NCBI GenBank assembly: GCA_028868735.1
Contig: JAGWTW010000034.1
Span: 1-32,781, forward strand
Reading direction: 5' to 3'
Source of the DNA: Hyphomicrobiales bacterium
GTDB lineage: Bacteria > Pseudomonadota > Alphaproteobacteria > Rhizobiales > Beijerinckiaceae
DNA: 32,781 nucleotides
Shown here: positions 17,037 to 25,441 of the stretch, piece after piece
Numbering within the stretch: position 1 is the first letter of the stretch
Layout: each line of letters starts with the position of its first letter
Translations under genes and position numbers: made by a program
Notes under the pieces: generated by a model
Told to the model about the DNA's origin: nothing
Database searches by the model: none
The model's input: the letters and a program-made list of their open reading frames with translations, nothing else

Positions 17037-20000
17037 ATGAATATCAACCTGCAAGCTGCGCCCCGTCCGCGTCCGTCGCGCGGAGTCCACGGCGTTTCAG
17101 CCGTTCTGGGCCCGACCAACACCGGCAAGACGCATTACGCGATCGAGCGGATGCTCGCCCATCCCTCCGGCGTGATCGGCCTGCCGCTGCGCCTGCTCGC
17201 CCGCGAAGTTTACCAAAAGCTCGTGGCCAAGGCCGGCGTCGACGCCGTGGCGCTCGTCACGGGCGAGGAAAAGATCAAGCCGCCCCATCCGCGTTACTGG
17301 GTCTCGACGGTCGAGGCCATGCCGCGCGACCTTCAGGTGTCCTTCGTGGCGGTCGACGAAATCCAGCTGGCCGCCGATTTCGACCGCGGCCACGTGTTCA
17401 CGGACCGCATCCTCAACCGGCGCGGCGTCGACGAGACCCTGCTGATCGGCTCGGGCGTCATGGCGCCGATCATTCGACAATTGCTGCCGGGCGCGCCGAT
17501 CCTGGAGCGGCCGCGGCTGTCGAAACTCGCCTTCGCCGGCGACCGCAAGATTTCGCGTCTGCCGCGCCGCAGCGCCATCGTCGCTTTCTCGGCCGAAGAG
17601 GTTTACGCCATCGCCGAATGGATCAGGCGCCAGCGCGGCGGCGCGGCCGTGGTGCTCGGCGCGCTGTCGCCACGCACGCGCAACGCGCAGATCGACATGT
17701 TCCAGAATGGCGACGTCGATTATGTCGTCGCCACCGACGCGATCGGCATGGGCCTCAATCTCGACGTCGACCACATCGCCTTCGCCTCCGACCGCAAATT
17801 CGACGGCCGTCAGTTCAGACGCCTCAACCCCGCCGAATTCGGACAGATCGCCGGCCGCGCCGGCCGCCATCTGCGCGACGGCACCTTCGGCGTCACCGGT
17901 CGTTGTCCGCCGTTCGACGAGGACCTCGTCGAACAGCTCGAGGACCATCGATTCGATCCTGTGAAGCTGTTGCAATGGCGCAACGCGACGCTGGATTTCG
18001 CGTCGATCGAGAAATTGATCGCCTCGCTGGAAACAGCCCCCGGCGATCCCGCGCTGACGCGCGCGCCCATGGCCGAAGACCAGATGGTGCTGGAAATCCT
18101 CAGCCACGAAGCCGACATACGTCGCCAGGCGGCGACGCCGGCCGATATCGGGCGGCTGTGGGACGTTTGCCAGATTCCCGATTATCGCAAGGTTTCTCCG
18201 GCCGCCCATGCCGAACTCGCGCGCACGATCTTCGCTTTCGTCGTGCGGCGCGGCCGCATTCCCGACGATTGGTTCGCGCGCCGGATCGCCGAGGTCGACC
18301 GCAGCGACGGCGACATAGACGCGCTCTCGCAGCGCATCGCGCAGGTACGCACCTGGAGCTTTATCGCCAATCGTCCCGACTGGCTCGCCGATCCGGAGCA
18401 TTGGCAGGGCGCGGCGCGTCGGGTAGAGGACAGTCTTTCCGATGCGCTGCACGAACGGCTGGCGCAGCGTTTCGTCGATCGTCGCACGAGCCTGCTCATG
18501 CGGCGCCTCAGAGAGAACAGAATGCTCGACGCCGAAATAACCTCCGATGGCGACGTGCTGGTCGAAGGCCAGCATGTCGGCCAGTTGCGCGGGTTCCGCT
18601 TCGCTGCGGATCCGACGGCCGAGGGCGAAGCGGCCAGGGCGCTGAACGCCGCCGCACAGAAAGCGCTCGCCGGCGAAATCGATTCCCGGGCGACGCGCGT
18701 CAGTGACGCCGTCGATACGGCGTTCGCATTGTCGAACGACGGCGCGATCCGCTGGCTCGGCGAACCGATCGCCAAGATGATCGCAGGCGAGAAAATTCTC
18801 GAGCCGCGCGCGGTGTTGATCGCCGACGAAAACCTGTCGGGCGAAGCGCTCGAGAAAGTGCAGCGCCGCGTCGATCTGTGGCTCGGCCAGCATGTCACGA
18901 AATTGCTGGGCCCGCTGACGCAACTCGAAAACGGCGAAGGGCTCGAAGGCATCGCGCGCGGCATTGCGTTCCGCCTGGCCGAGGATCTGGGAATCGTCGA
19001 ACGTTCGCGCATCGCCAACGATGTGAAGGGCCTTTCGCAGGAAGGCCGCGCGAGCCTGCGCAAGGCCGGCGTTCGCTTCGGCGCCTATCATCTCTATGCG
19101 CAAGCGCTGTTGAAGCCGGCGCCGCGCGCGCTCGCCGCGCAATTGTGGGCGTTGAAGCATGGCGGCCTCGACGCGGTGAAAGGCCTCGAGGAAGTCGCGC
19201 ATCTGGCGTCGTCCGGCCGCACGTCATTCGCCGCCGACGCGGAAATTCCAAAGGATCTTTATCGCGTCGCGGGCTTCCGCGTCTGCGGCGAACGCGCGGT
19301 GCGCGTCGACATTCTCGAACGTCTCGCCGATCTCATCCGACCAGCAGTCGCCTATCGGCCGGGGACGACGCCCGGCGATCCGCCGGCTGGCGCCGCGGAC
19401 GGCGCCGGGTTCGTGGTGACCGTCGGCATGACGTCGCTCGCGGGCTGTTCGGGCGAGGCCTTCGCCTCGATCCTGAAGTCGCTCGGCTTCGTCATGGAGC
19501 AGCGCCAGGGTCCGGCGATCACCGTGCCTCTCGTGCCGAAGGCGGCGACCGAGCCCGTACAGGTCAAGGCCGAGGAGGCGGAGGCGAGCGACCCGCTGGC
19601 CGAGGCGCCGGCCGATGCCGCCGAGCCTGCGGAGACCGCCGCCGATGCAGAAGCGGCGGACGCCGAGAACATGAAGGCGGAGGGGCAGGCCTCGGACGAA
19701 GCGGCGCTCGCCGACGAACAGTCCGGCGGCGAACCGCCGGATGCGCCGACGCCGGCCGAGGCGGAAGCGGCGGAAGCCGAAGCGCATCCCGAACCCCCGG
19801 TGGAAGAGTCCGCTGCGGCGGCGCCTGCGCCGGAAATGAACGACGAAGCCCTGCTCGCTGAATCCGCGTTGATGGCGGCGTCGCAGGAAGCCGCGACGCC
19901 GGAGCCCGCGCCCGCCGCCGACGGCGTTGCCGAGGCGACGGCCGAAGCGCAGATGATCGAGGTCTGGAGCCCCGGCGGGCGCCCGCATCATCGCCGCGAA

Positions 20001-20342
20001 GGCCCGCGCCATCGTCGCGGCGGCCAGGCAGGACATGGCGGCGAAAAGCGCGCGCCCCGCGAATGGATCATCCCGCAGCGGCCGGAACGCCCGGCGAGAC
20101 CCGAAGGCGAACGCCAGAACCGGGAAGGCCGACCGAAATTCGAAGGCGGGCCCCGCCATGACGGAAAACCACGGTTCGAGGGCCGGCCAAGACCGGAAGG
20201 CCGACGCGACCGCCCGTTCGAAAACAGGTCCGACCGTCCGTTCGCTTCATCCGACAAACGCGAGCGCGACCGCAAGCCCGATCCGGACTCGCCCTTCGCC
20301 AAGCTCGCGGCGTTGAAGGCGGAGCTCGAAAAGAAGAAGTAG
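17037..20342 (+). CDS. SUV3-like DEAD/DEAH-box RNA helicase with long disordered tail
   Basis: The 1101-residue protein carries the SUV3-type motif I GPTNTGKTHY (residues 25-34, Lys31), motif II DEIQ (107-110), VVATDAIGMGLNLDVD (motif V) and QIAGRAGRHLRDG (motif VI). The middle region resembles the SUV3 C-terminal helical domains. Mitochondrial SUV3 unwinds RNA with polynucleotide phosphorylase, and the alphaproteobacterial homologue is presumed to act in RNA turnover; that is inference. From about residue 835 to 970 the chain is Ala/Glu/Pro-rich and acidic. From about 980 it is rich in Arg, Gly, His and Pro (RPHHRREGPRHRRGG and EGRPRPEGRRDR-type runs), a probable RNA-binding tail. GAGG precedes the ATG. 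Confidence 0.93.
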   Translation: MNINLQAAPRPRPSRGVHGVSAVLGPTNTGKTHYAIERMLAHPSGVIGLPLRLLAREVYQKLVAKAGVDAVALVTGEEKIKPPHPRYWVSTVEAMPRDLQVSFVAVDEIQLAADFDRGHVFTDRILNRRGVDETLLIGSGVMAPIIRQLLPGAPILERPRLSKLAFAGDRKISRLPRRSAIVAFSAEEVYAIAEWIRRQRGGAAVVLGALSPRTRNAQIDMFQNGDVDYVVATDAIGMGLNLDVDHIAFASDRKFDGRQFRRLNPAEFGQIAGRAGRHLRDGTFGVTGRCPPFDEDLVEQLEDHRFDPVKLLQWRNATLDFASIEKLIASLETAPGDPALTRAPMAEDQMVLEILSHEADIRRQAATPADIGRLWDVCQIPDYRKVSPAAHAELARTIFAFVVRRGRIPDDWFARRIAEVDRSDGDIDALSQRIAQVRTWSFIANRPDWLADPEHWQGAARRVEDSLSDALHERLAQRFVDRRTSLLMRRLRENRMLDAEITSDGDVLVEGQHVGQLRGFRFAADPTAEGEAARALNAAAQKALAGEIDSRATRVSDAVDTAFALSNDGAIRWLGEPIAKMIAGEKILEPRAVLIADENLSGEALEKVQRRVDLWLGQHVTKLLGPLTQLENGEGLEGIARGIAFRLAEDLGIVERSRIANDVKGLSQEGRASLRKAGVRFGAYHLYAQALLKPAPRALAAQLWALKHGGLDAVKGLEEVAHLASSGRTSFAADAEIPKDLYRVAGFRVCGERAVRVDILERLADLIRPAVAYRPGTTPGDPPAGAADGAGFVVTVGMTSLAGCSGEAFASILKSLGFVMEQRQGPAITVPLVPKAATEPVQVKAEEAEASDPLAEAPADAAEPAETAADAEAADAENMKAEGQASDEAALADEQSGGEPPDAPTPAEAEAAEAEAHPEPPVEESAAAAPAPEMNDEALLAESALMAASQEAATPEPAPAADGVAEATAEAQMIEVWSPGGRPHHRREGPRHRRGGQAGHGGEKRAPREWIIPQRPERPARPEGERQNREGRPKFEGGPRHDGKPRFEGRPRPEGRRDRPFENRSDRPFASSDKRERDRKPDPDSPFAKLAALKAELEKKK

Positions 20343-20625
20343 CGCCCGCAGAACGGCTCAGGAACAGGTCGGTAGCACTGAACCTGTCAGCCGCGCTGTC
20401 GAAAAATCGACGCAATATTTGTTGCCCTGCTTTTGTCATTGCCCCGAGCCGTTCCAGCGCATCCGGGGGTTGATCAGGGTTCGCCGATCCGTCGGCGTAG
20501 ATCGTGACGTCGCTGCCGTTCGGCGTGTGCACGGTCTTGAGCGTGTCGGCCGCGCGCGCCGGCGAACCCAACGCTGCGCCAGCGGCCAACGCAATAATCA
20601 GGGATGTCTCGCGGAAATCGATCAT
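20068..20625 (-). CDS. Possible small secreted protein overlapping the helicase 3' end
   Basis: The start is the ATG at 20625 with AGGGGG five bases upstream. The first 60-70 codons look genuine: a signal peptide (MIDFRETSLIIALAAGAALG, cleavage near ARA-AD), then a mature start with HTPNGSDVTIYADGSANPDQP. After about residue 95 the frame runs 275 bases antisense into the helicase tail and becomes an arginine-rich shadow (total 185 residues). Either the gene once ended near 20350 and has lost its stop, or a frameshift is present, or the product truly has this tail. The family is not recognised. Confidence 0.45.
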   Translation of the reverse strand: MIDFRETSLIIALAAGAALGSPARAADTLKTVHTPNGSDVTIYADGSANPDQPPDALERLGAMTKAGQQILRRFFDSAADRFSATDLFLSRSAGATSSFRAPPSTPRAWRRASPDRACGRARVCRMKRTDGRTCFRTGGRVGLPVLAGPRTVVFRHGGARLRISVGLPGSGVRLRVSPGVPAAAG

Positions 20626-20666
20626 GTGCGCCCCCTGCGACAATTGATTGCGACCCGCCGACTATT

Positions 20667-21374
20667 TTATGTCCGGTTACGTAAGTCCGGACTGTAGCCG
20701 CAAAATTGCAACGCAGCCGTCATATGCGCCGGCGCCGGCGCGACCGCCCGCGTCGGCGGGCCGTTCCTGGCCATCGGCACGACGATTTCGCGCGCATGGA
20801 GATGCAGCGGCATTCCGCCGACCGAGCCCGACCCATAGATGGCGTCGCCGAGGATCGCGAACCCTTCCGCCGCGCAATGCACGCGCAATTGATGCGTGCG
20901 GCCCGTGAGCGGCTCGAGCGCGAGCCACGCGACTGGCCTGCCCTCGAATTCGCCGCGTCCCATCACCCGCCATTTCGTCTGCGACGGCTGGCCTGCCGGA
21001 TCGACCTTCATCCACCAGCCGCGCGCAGGATCGAGCCGGCCGAGCGGGAGGTCGATCAGCCCTTCGTCGCTTGCTGGTCCGCCCTCCACCACCGCCCAAT
21101 AGGTCTTGTCGATTTCGCCGTTCTTGAACAGCTTCATCAGCCGTTCCAGCGCCTTGCGATGGCGGCCGAGGACAAGGCAGCCAGAGGTGTCGCGGTCGAG
21201 CCTGTGGGCGAGCGAGGGCCGACGCGGCAGGCCGAAACGCAGGCAATCGAAATATTGTTCGAGGTTCTCGCCGCCCTTCGGCCCCCGGTGAACGGGGATG
21301 CCAGCGGGCTTGTCGAGAATGAGAATCAGGCCGTCGCGGTGCAGCAGGCGGGAAATCATCTCTTCCGGGTTCAT
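20667..21374 (-). CDS. RluA-family RNA pseudouridine synthase
   Basis: The 235-residue protein has DGLILILDKPAGIPVHRGP, the catalytic HRLDRDTSGCLVLGR with the invariant aspartate, KTYWAVVEGG, LEPLTGRTHQLRVH and GDAIYGS. These are all motifs of the RluA/RluC/RluD superfamily. There is no S4 domain, so it is a short single-domain type closest in layout to RluA or TruC; the target uridine in rRNA or tRNA cannot be read from sequence. The start MNPEEM at 21374 fits the usual N-terminus, though its ribosome site is weak; MISRLL at 21359 has GGAAGAG upstream and is the alternative. Confidence 0.92.
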   Translation of the reverse strand: MNPEEMISRLLHRDGLILILDKPAGIPVHRGPKGGENLEQYFDCLRFGLPRRPSLAHRLDRDTSGCLVLGRHRKALERLMKLFKNGEIDKTYWAVVEGGPASDEGLIDLPLGRLDPARGWWMKVDPAGQPSQTKWRVMGRGEFEGRPVAWLALEPLTGRTHQLRVHCAAEGFAILGDAIYGSGSVGGMPLHLHAREIVVPMARNGPPTRAVAPAPAHMTAALQFCGYSPDLRNRT

Positions 21375-21437
21375 GGCGGAAACGGTATCTGGAGCGCGGG
21401 CCCGGCGGTCAAGCGGCGCCTGCGAGGGAGAACAGGC

Positions 21438-22187
21438 TTGGAGATCGACGCGCAGGCCAAGGCGCTGGACGCGCGCGCTGCGGACGCAGCCGCCGACGTC
21501 GCCGCGCGTTCGCTCGACATCTGGCTCGCGCGCCTCGCGGTACTCGCGATCGTCGCCCTGCAATTGCTGCTCGTCAACGACCTTTCGCCCTTCCCGCGCT
21601 GGCTGTTGCCGGCGCTCGAACTCGCCATGCTCGCGCCGTTGTCGATCGCCACCGCATGGTCGCTCGGCAAAACCCGCGGCGTGGCGGATGCGGAAGATCC
21701 GAGCGACCGCTGGGCGACAGTGGTCGGCCACCGCAAGGCCATCCGCACCGCATTTCTGGCGATGACGGCTTTCGTCAGCGCCGCCAATCTCATCTCGCTG
21801 AACGGCCTCGTCTTCGCGATCCTCGGCGGCCATGCGGCGAACGGAAAGTCGCTGCTGCTCGATTCTCTGAACATCTGGGGCACCAACCTTCTCGTCTTCG
21901 CGCTGTGGTACTGGCATATCGACCGCAAGGTCGCCGGCCTCGACGAGGAGGTCGCGCCGGACTTCGTCTTCACCCAGCAGACGTTGCCGCCCGAGCTGAC
22001 GCGGCGGGCTTACAATCCCGGCTTCGTCGATTATCTCTTTCTCGCCTTCACCAACGCCACGGCCTTCTCGCCGTCCGACACGTTTCCGCTCACGGCGCGC
22101 GCGAAACTGCTGATGATGCTGCAGGCGCTGATATCTCTGGTGACCATTGCGCTGGTGGCGGCGCGCGCGGTCGGCATTCTGGCTTGA
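21438..22187 (+). CDS. Integral membrane protein of unknown function (TTG start)
   Basis: No ATG fits. The TTG at 21438 has GGGAG seven bases upstream and begins exactly where a protein-like sequence starts, giving 249 residues. Four to five helices are visible: about 30-46 (ARLAVLAIVALQLLLV), 52-75, 95-125, 140-160 and 225-248. The last loop contains FTNATAFSPSDTFPLTARAK, a segment seen in a broad family of uncharacterised bacterial membrane proteins, distantly like DUF1345. It is divergent from the pseudouridine synthase and ends 4 bases before ftsY, so it is probably translated together with ftsY. No function is assigned. Confidence 0.78.
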   Translation: MEIDAQAKALDARAADAAADVAARSLDIWLARLAVLAIVALQLLLVNDLSPFPRWLLPALELAMLAPLSIATAWSLGKTRGVADAEDPSDRWATVVGHRKAIRTAFLAMTAFVSAANLISLNGLVFAILGGHAANGKSLLLDSLNIWGTNLLVFALWYWHIDRKVAGLDEEVAPDFVFTQQTLPPELTRRAYNPGFVDYLFLAFTNATAFSPSDTFPLTARAKLLMMLQALISLVTIALVAARAVGILA

Positions 22188-22191
22188 ATTG

Positions 22192-23430
22192 ATGAGCGGA
22201 CAAGAACAGGAAAAGAAGAAGCCCGGTTTCTTCGGCCGCATGTTCGGCCGGGGACGGAAGGACGAAACGCCGGCTCCCGGAAGCGAAGAAACCGCAGGCC
22301 GCGACGCGCCCGCTGCCGAAGACGGCCCGGTCGAAATCGCAGCGTCGCATCTCGCCGACGCCGCGCCGGAATCCGTTCCGGCGCCGCAGACGCAAACGCT
22401 CGACGAAGCGCCCCGCCCGACGCACGAAGAGGTTGCGGCGTCCGCGTCGCCCGTCGCGGCGCCGGCCGAAGCCGGCGCAGCCGATGAGGCGCCTGCGCCG
22501 AAACCCTCCTGGTGGAAACGCCTGAAGGCCGGCCTGTCGCGCTCGTCCTCGTCGATCTCGCAGGGCATCGCGGACGTTTTCACGAAGCGCAAGCTCGACG
22601 CCGCCGCGCTCGACGACCTCGAAGACATTCTCGTGCGCGCCGATCTCGGCGTCGCTGCTTCGTCGCGCATCGTCGAAGCCGTGGGACGCGGACGCTTCGA
22701 CAAGGAAGTTTCCGCCGACGAAGTGAAGAGCGTGCTCGCGAGCGAAGTCGAGAAATCGCTCGCGGGCGTTGCGAAACCGCTTCTCGTCGATGCGACGAAA
22801 AAGCCGTTCGTCGTGCTCGTCGTCGGCGTCAACGGCTCGGGCAAGACGACGACCATCGCCAAACTCACGCAGCGTCTGCGCGGCGAGGGAAAATCCGTGA
22901 CGCTCGCGGCCGGCGACACGTTCCGCGCCGCCGCGATCGAACAATTGAAGGTCTGGGGCGACCGCCTCGGCGCGCCCGTGATTTCGCGCGCGCCGGGCGC
23001 CGACGCCGCCGGCCTTGCGTTCGACGCGCTGACGGAAGCGCGCGAAAACGGCGTCGACGTCGTGTTGATGGACACGGCGGGCCGCTTGCAGAACCGCGCC
23101 GAACTGATGGCGGAACTCGAAAAGATCGTGCGCGTGATGAAGAAGGTCGATGCGGAGGCGCCGCACGCCGTTCTGCTCGTGCTCGACGCCACCGTCGGTC
23201 AGAACGCGCTCAGTCAGGTCGAGATTTTCGGCCGCGTCGCCGGCGTGACCGGCCTCGTCATGACGAAGCTCGACGGCACCGCACGCGGCGGGATTCTCGT
23301 CGCCATCGCCGACAAGTTCGGCCTGCCCGTGCATTTCATCGGCGTCGGCGAGACCGCGGACGATCTCGAACCTTTCGAGGCGCGCGACTTCGCGCGCGCC
23401 ATCGCCGGGCTGGAACAGGAAAACGCATGA
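22192..23430 (+). CDS. ftsY: Signal recognition particle receptor FtsY
   Basis: FtsY is the membrane-associated GTPase that receives the SRP-ribosome complex. The 412-residue protein starts with a Lys-rich segment and the amphipathic GFFGRMFGRGRK, then an acidic Ala/Glu/Pro-rich A domain to about residue 105. The NG domain follows with LDDLEDILVRADLGVA, GVNGSGKTTTIAKL, DTFRAAAIEQLKVW, DTAGRLQNRAELM, TKLDGTARGG and FIGVGETADDLEPF. The start at 22192 gives the normal N-terminus; its ribosome site is weak, fitting coupling with the membrane protein 4 bases upstream. The stop overlaps the next ATG. Confidence 0.98.
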   Translation: MSGQEQEKKKPGFFGRMFGRGRKDETPAPGSEETAGRDAPAAEDGPVEIAASHLADAAPESVPAPQTQTLDEAPRPTHEEVAASASPVAAPAEAGAADEAPAPKPSWWKRLKAGLSRSSSSISQGIADVFTKRKLDAAALDDLEDILVRADLGVAASSRIVEAVGRGRFDKEVSADEVKSVLASEVEKSLAGVAKPLLVDATKKPFVVLVVGVNGSGKTTTIAKLTQRLRGEGKSVTLAAGDTFRAAAIEQLKVWGDRLGAPVISRAPGADAAGLAFDALTEARENGVDVVLMDTAGRLQNRAELMAELEKIVRVMKKVDAEAPHAVLLVLDATVGQNALSQVEIFGRVAGVTGLVMTKLDGTARGGILVAIADKFGLPVHFIGVGETADDLEPFEARDFARAIAGLEQENA

Positions 23431-24032
23431 CAGAGCAAACCGCGCCCGCGCAACGCAAGAAGCTCGCGCCGGGCCTGAAATTGGCGCTGGAGATGGGGCC
23501 GCTGGTCCTGTTCTTTCTCGCCTATTCGCGCTTCGGGATTTTCGAAGGCACGGCCGTCCTCATGGTCTCGACCGTGGTCGCGCTCGCGATCACATATGCG
23601 ATGACGCGCCATCTGCCGGTCATGCCCGTCGTGACCGCCGTCATGGTGATGATCTTCGGCGGCCTCACGCTCGTGCTGCACGATGCGACCTTCGTGAAGA
23701 TGAAAGCGACGATCGTCTATCTTCTTTTCGCCGCGGCGTTGCTCGGCGGGCTCGCCTTCGGCAAGGCGCTGCTGTCGGTCGTGTTCGACACCGTGATGAA
23801 GCTGACCGAAGAAGGCTGGCGCAAGCTGACCTTGCGCTGGGGCCTGTTCTTTCTCGCCATGGCTGCGGTCAACGAAATCGTCTGGCGCACGCAATCGGAA
23901 GATTTCTGGGTGAAGTTCAAGGTCTTCGGATTCGTGCCGCTGACCGTTCTGTTCGCCTTGTCGCAGACGCCGTTGATGCTGAAATACGAATTGAAGGGCG
24001 AAGACGCGGAAAAGGCGCCCGAGCATTTGTGA
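23427..24032 (+). CDS. Septation protein A / IspZ (YciB) family inner membrane protein
   Basis: The ATG overlaps the ftsY stop as ATGA. The 201-residue protein has five hydrophobic segments and the family landmarks LALEMGPLVLFFLAYSRFGI, IFGGLTLVLHDATFVKMKAT, FGKALLSVVFDTVMKLTEEGW, WRKLTLRWGLFFLAMAAVNE and DFWVKFKVFGF. This matches the IspZ/YciB family, whose members affect septation and envelope integrity in several bacteria with an unclear mechanism. Placement right after ftsY is typical in Rhizobiales. Confidence 0.94.
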   Translation: MTEQTAPAQRKKLAPGLKLALEMGPLVLFFLAYSRFGIFEGTAVLMVSTVVALAITYAMTRHLPVMPVVTAVMVMIFGGLTLVLHDATFVKMKATIVYLLFAAALLGGLAFGKALLSVVFDTVMKLTEEGWRKLTLRWGLFFLAMAAVNEIVWRTQSEDFWVKFKVFGFVPLTVLFALSQTPLMLKYELKGEDAEKAPEHL

Positions 24033-24124
24033 AACCACGGATGCGCCGCCGCGCGGCTACAATCGACGAACCAGGAGAAGTCGGGAACTGGATTCCGGAT
24101 TTCGCGTGACTGGCGGGCCGGCGG

Positions 24125-25180
24125 TCAATTCCATTCCGCCCACTTGCCGTGCCAATCCACCCGCGCGAGCGTGCGCCGCTTGCCGCCGGGCCAGATCGCG
24201 AGCGTCAGTTCGCAGCCCAGCCGATCGGGCGCCGCCTCCATCGCCAGCCAGGCGAACGGCGCCTCCGGCGTCGCGCGCGCGCCGGCCGCGCCGATTTCCG
24301 CGCGCAAGGCGTGCCGCACGTCGAGCGGCAGATATTGCGCGAATACGGAATGATAGACGACGCGGCAGACGCCGGCCTTCGGCGCCGCCGCCATTTTCGC
24401 GCGCAACCATGCGAGCGCGTCGCCCGCTTCGACCCTGAGCCCGCTCTGCGCGACGACATCGAGCGCAGCTTCGATCCGTGCGACGCGCGCGAGCTGCTCG
24501 GGCCAGATATAGGCGAGCATCCGTTCGCGATCGTTCTTTTCACGCGCATCGACAGGACGCAGATCGACGGCGTCGCGCGAAGCGATCTCGATTGCGGCGT
24601 CGAGCGGCGGCGATACGCCCGACCAGGGGCTGAAGATCCGCACTTTCGAGTCGCGCGGCCCCCATTCGCGCCCCTCGCCGAGATCGAAGCCGTATTGGTC
24701 GAACAGAAGATTGAGCCCCGCGCTCGCGCCGGCCTCGTAGAGCGCGAGCGGCATCTGCGTTTCGCGCGCGACCTGCAGGAAGCCGCCGAGCAGTACGGCG
24801 GAACGCGAAACCTCGTTCGTCTGCGGCGGCGAATCGAGAAACGCCGTCATGAACGGATCATGCGCGGCGACCGTCGCCTCGATCGCGCGCCACAACGTCT
24901 CGTCGTCCGCGCCCTCGTGCGGCGGGTAAAGCCGGGCGAGCCCCGGCGCCTTGCCCATGCGCACGAGAAAATTGAGCGCCGCCGCACAGCGCAGCGGCAT
25001 GAGGTCGGGCAAGAGCGATTGGCGCGGCCAGGACCAGACGCGCCGCCCGAAGGCGGAGGATTCGCCGAGCCGCGCGCCGATCAGTCGGCAGATGCGCGCG
25101 GTGAACGGTCCGTCGAGCGAAAGGCAGGCTTCGGACTGGCGGTCGAAAGCCTTCTGAATGCTCGTTCTGTCGACGCTCAT
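24125..25180 (-). CDS. DUF2332 family protein
   Basis: The 351-residue cytosolic protein shows the DUF2332 layout: an N-terminal IQKAFDRQSEAC segment, VRMGKAPGLARLYPP, then a mid motif LYEAGASAGLNLLFDQYGF resembling a Rossmann nucleotide- or SAM-binding loop. YIWPEQLARVARIEAAL and a C-terminal WHGKWAEWN follow. No biochemical function is established for the family. GGAG precedes the ATG by five bases. It is convergent with the IspZ-type gene and separated from ccmD by 102 bases containing a GC-rich hairpin. Confidence 0.88.
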   Translation of the reverse strand: MSVDRTSIQKAFDRQSEACLSLDGPFTARICRLIGARLGESSAFGRRVWSWPRQSLLPDLMPLRCAAALNFLVRMGKAPGLARLYPPHEGADDETLWRAIEATVAAHDPFMTAFLDSPPQTNEVSRSAVLLGGFLQVARETQMPLALYEAGASAGLNLLFDQYGFDLGEGREWGPRDSKVRIFSPWSGVSPPLDAAIEIASRDAVDLRPVDAREKNDRERMLAYIWPEQLARVARIEAALDVVAQSGLRVEAGDALAWLRAKMAAAPKAGVCRVVYHSVFAQYLPLDVRHALRAEIGAAGARATPEAPFAWLAMEAAPDRLGCELTLAIWPGGKRRTLARVDWHGKWAEWN

Positions 25181-25282
25181 GCCCGCTCCGCGACAATGCT
25201 TCGCGCAGAGTGAAGTCCGAAACAGCCGAATTGAAAAGCTGCGGCGGCGGGGCCCGACTTTCGCTGGCGAAGAATCGCCGGG

Positions 25283-25441
25283 CTAACCCTCGTCCGCGCG
25301 CTGGTCGACCGGCGCGCCGAGCTTTTCGAGCGCGCGGCGCAGCCGCCGATAGTCGAGCATGATCGCGGCGATCGTGCCGAGGACGGCCACCGCGGTGATC
25401 GCGTAGGAGGCGACGATGAAGGTCGTGTGCGGATTGTTCAT
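25283..25441 (-). CDS. ccmD: Heme exporter protein CcmD
   Basis: This 52-residue protein has one helix (FIVASYAITAVAVLGTIAAIM) followed by LDYRRLRRALEKL, the usual CcmD pattern of one helix and a basic cytoplasmic tail. CcmD helps release heme-loaded CcmE from the CcmABC complex. Its ATG overlaps the ccmC stop as ATGA. In this window it is the last ccm gene; no thioredoxin-type ccmG follows, and the next gene is DUF2332. Confidence 0.88.
   Translation of the reverse strand: MNNPHTTFIVASYAITAVAVLGTIAAIMLDYRRLRRALEKLGAPVDQRADEG

Noticed and set aside
16747..17040. 97-codon open frame upstream of the helicase
   Set aside because: No ribosome site, random composition, and it ends inside the helicase start.
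17097..19202. 701-codon open frame antisense to the helicase
   Set aside because: Arg/Ala/His-rich composition without recognisable domains. The plus-strand frame carries all helicase motifs.
21375..23192. N-terminal extension of the pseudouridine synthase frame over ftsY
   Set aside because: The extension of more than 600 codons is antisense to ftsY and the membrane protein gene. The enzyme begins at 21374.
24085..24110. CTGGATTCCGG fragment as a remnant of the GTCATCCCGG repeat
   Set aside because: Only about 11 bases resemble one arm and no partner arm is present.
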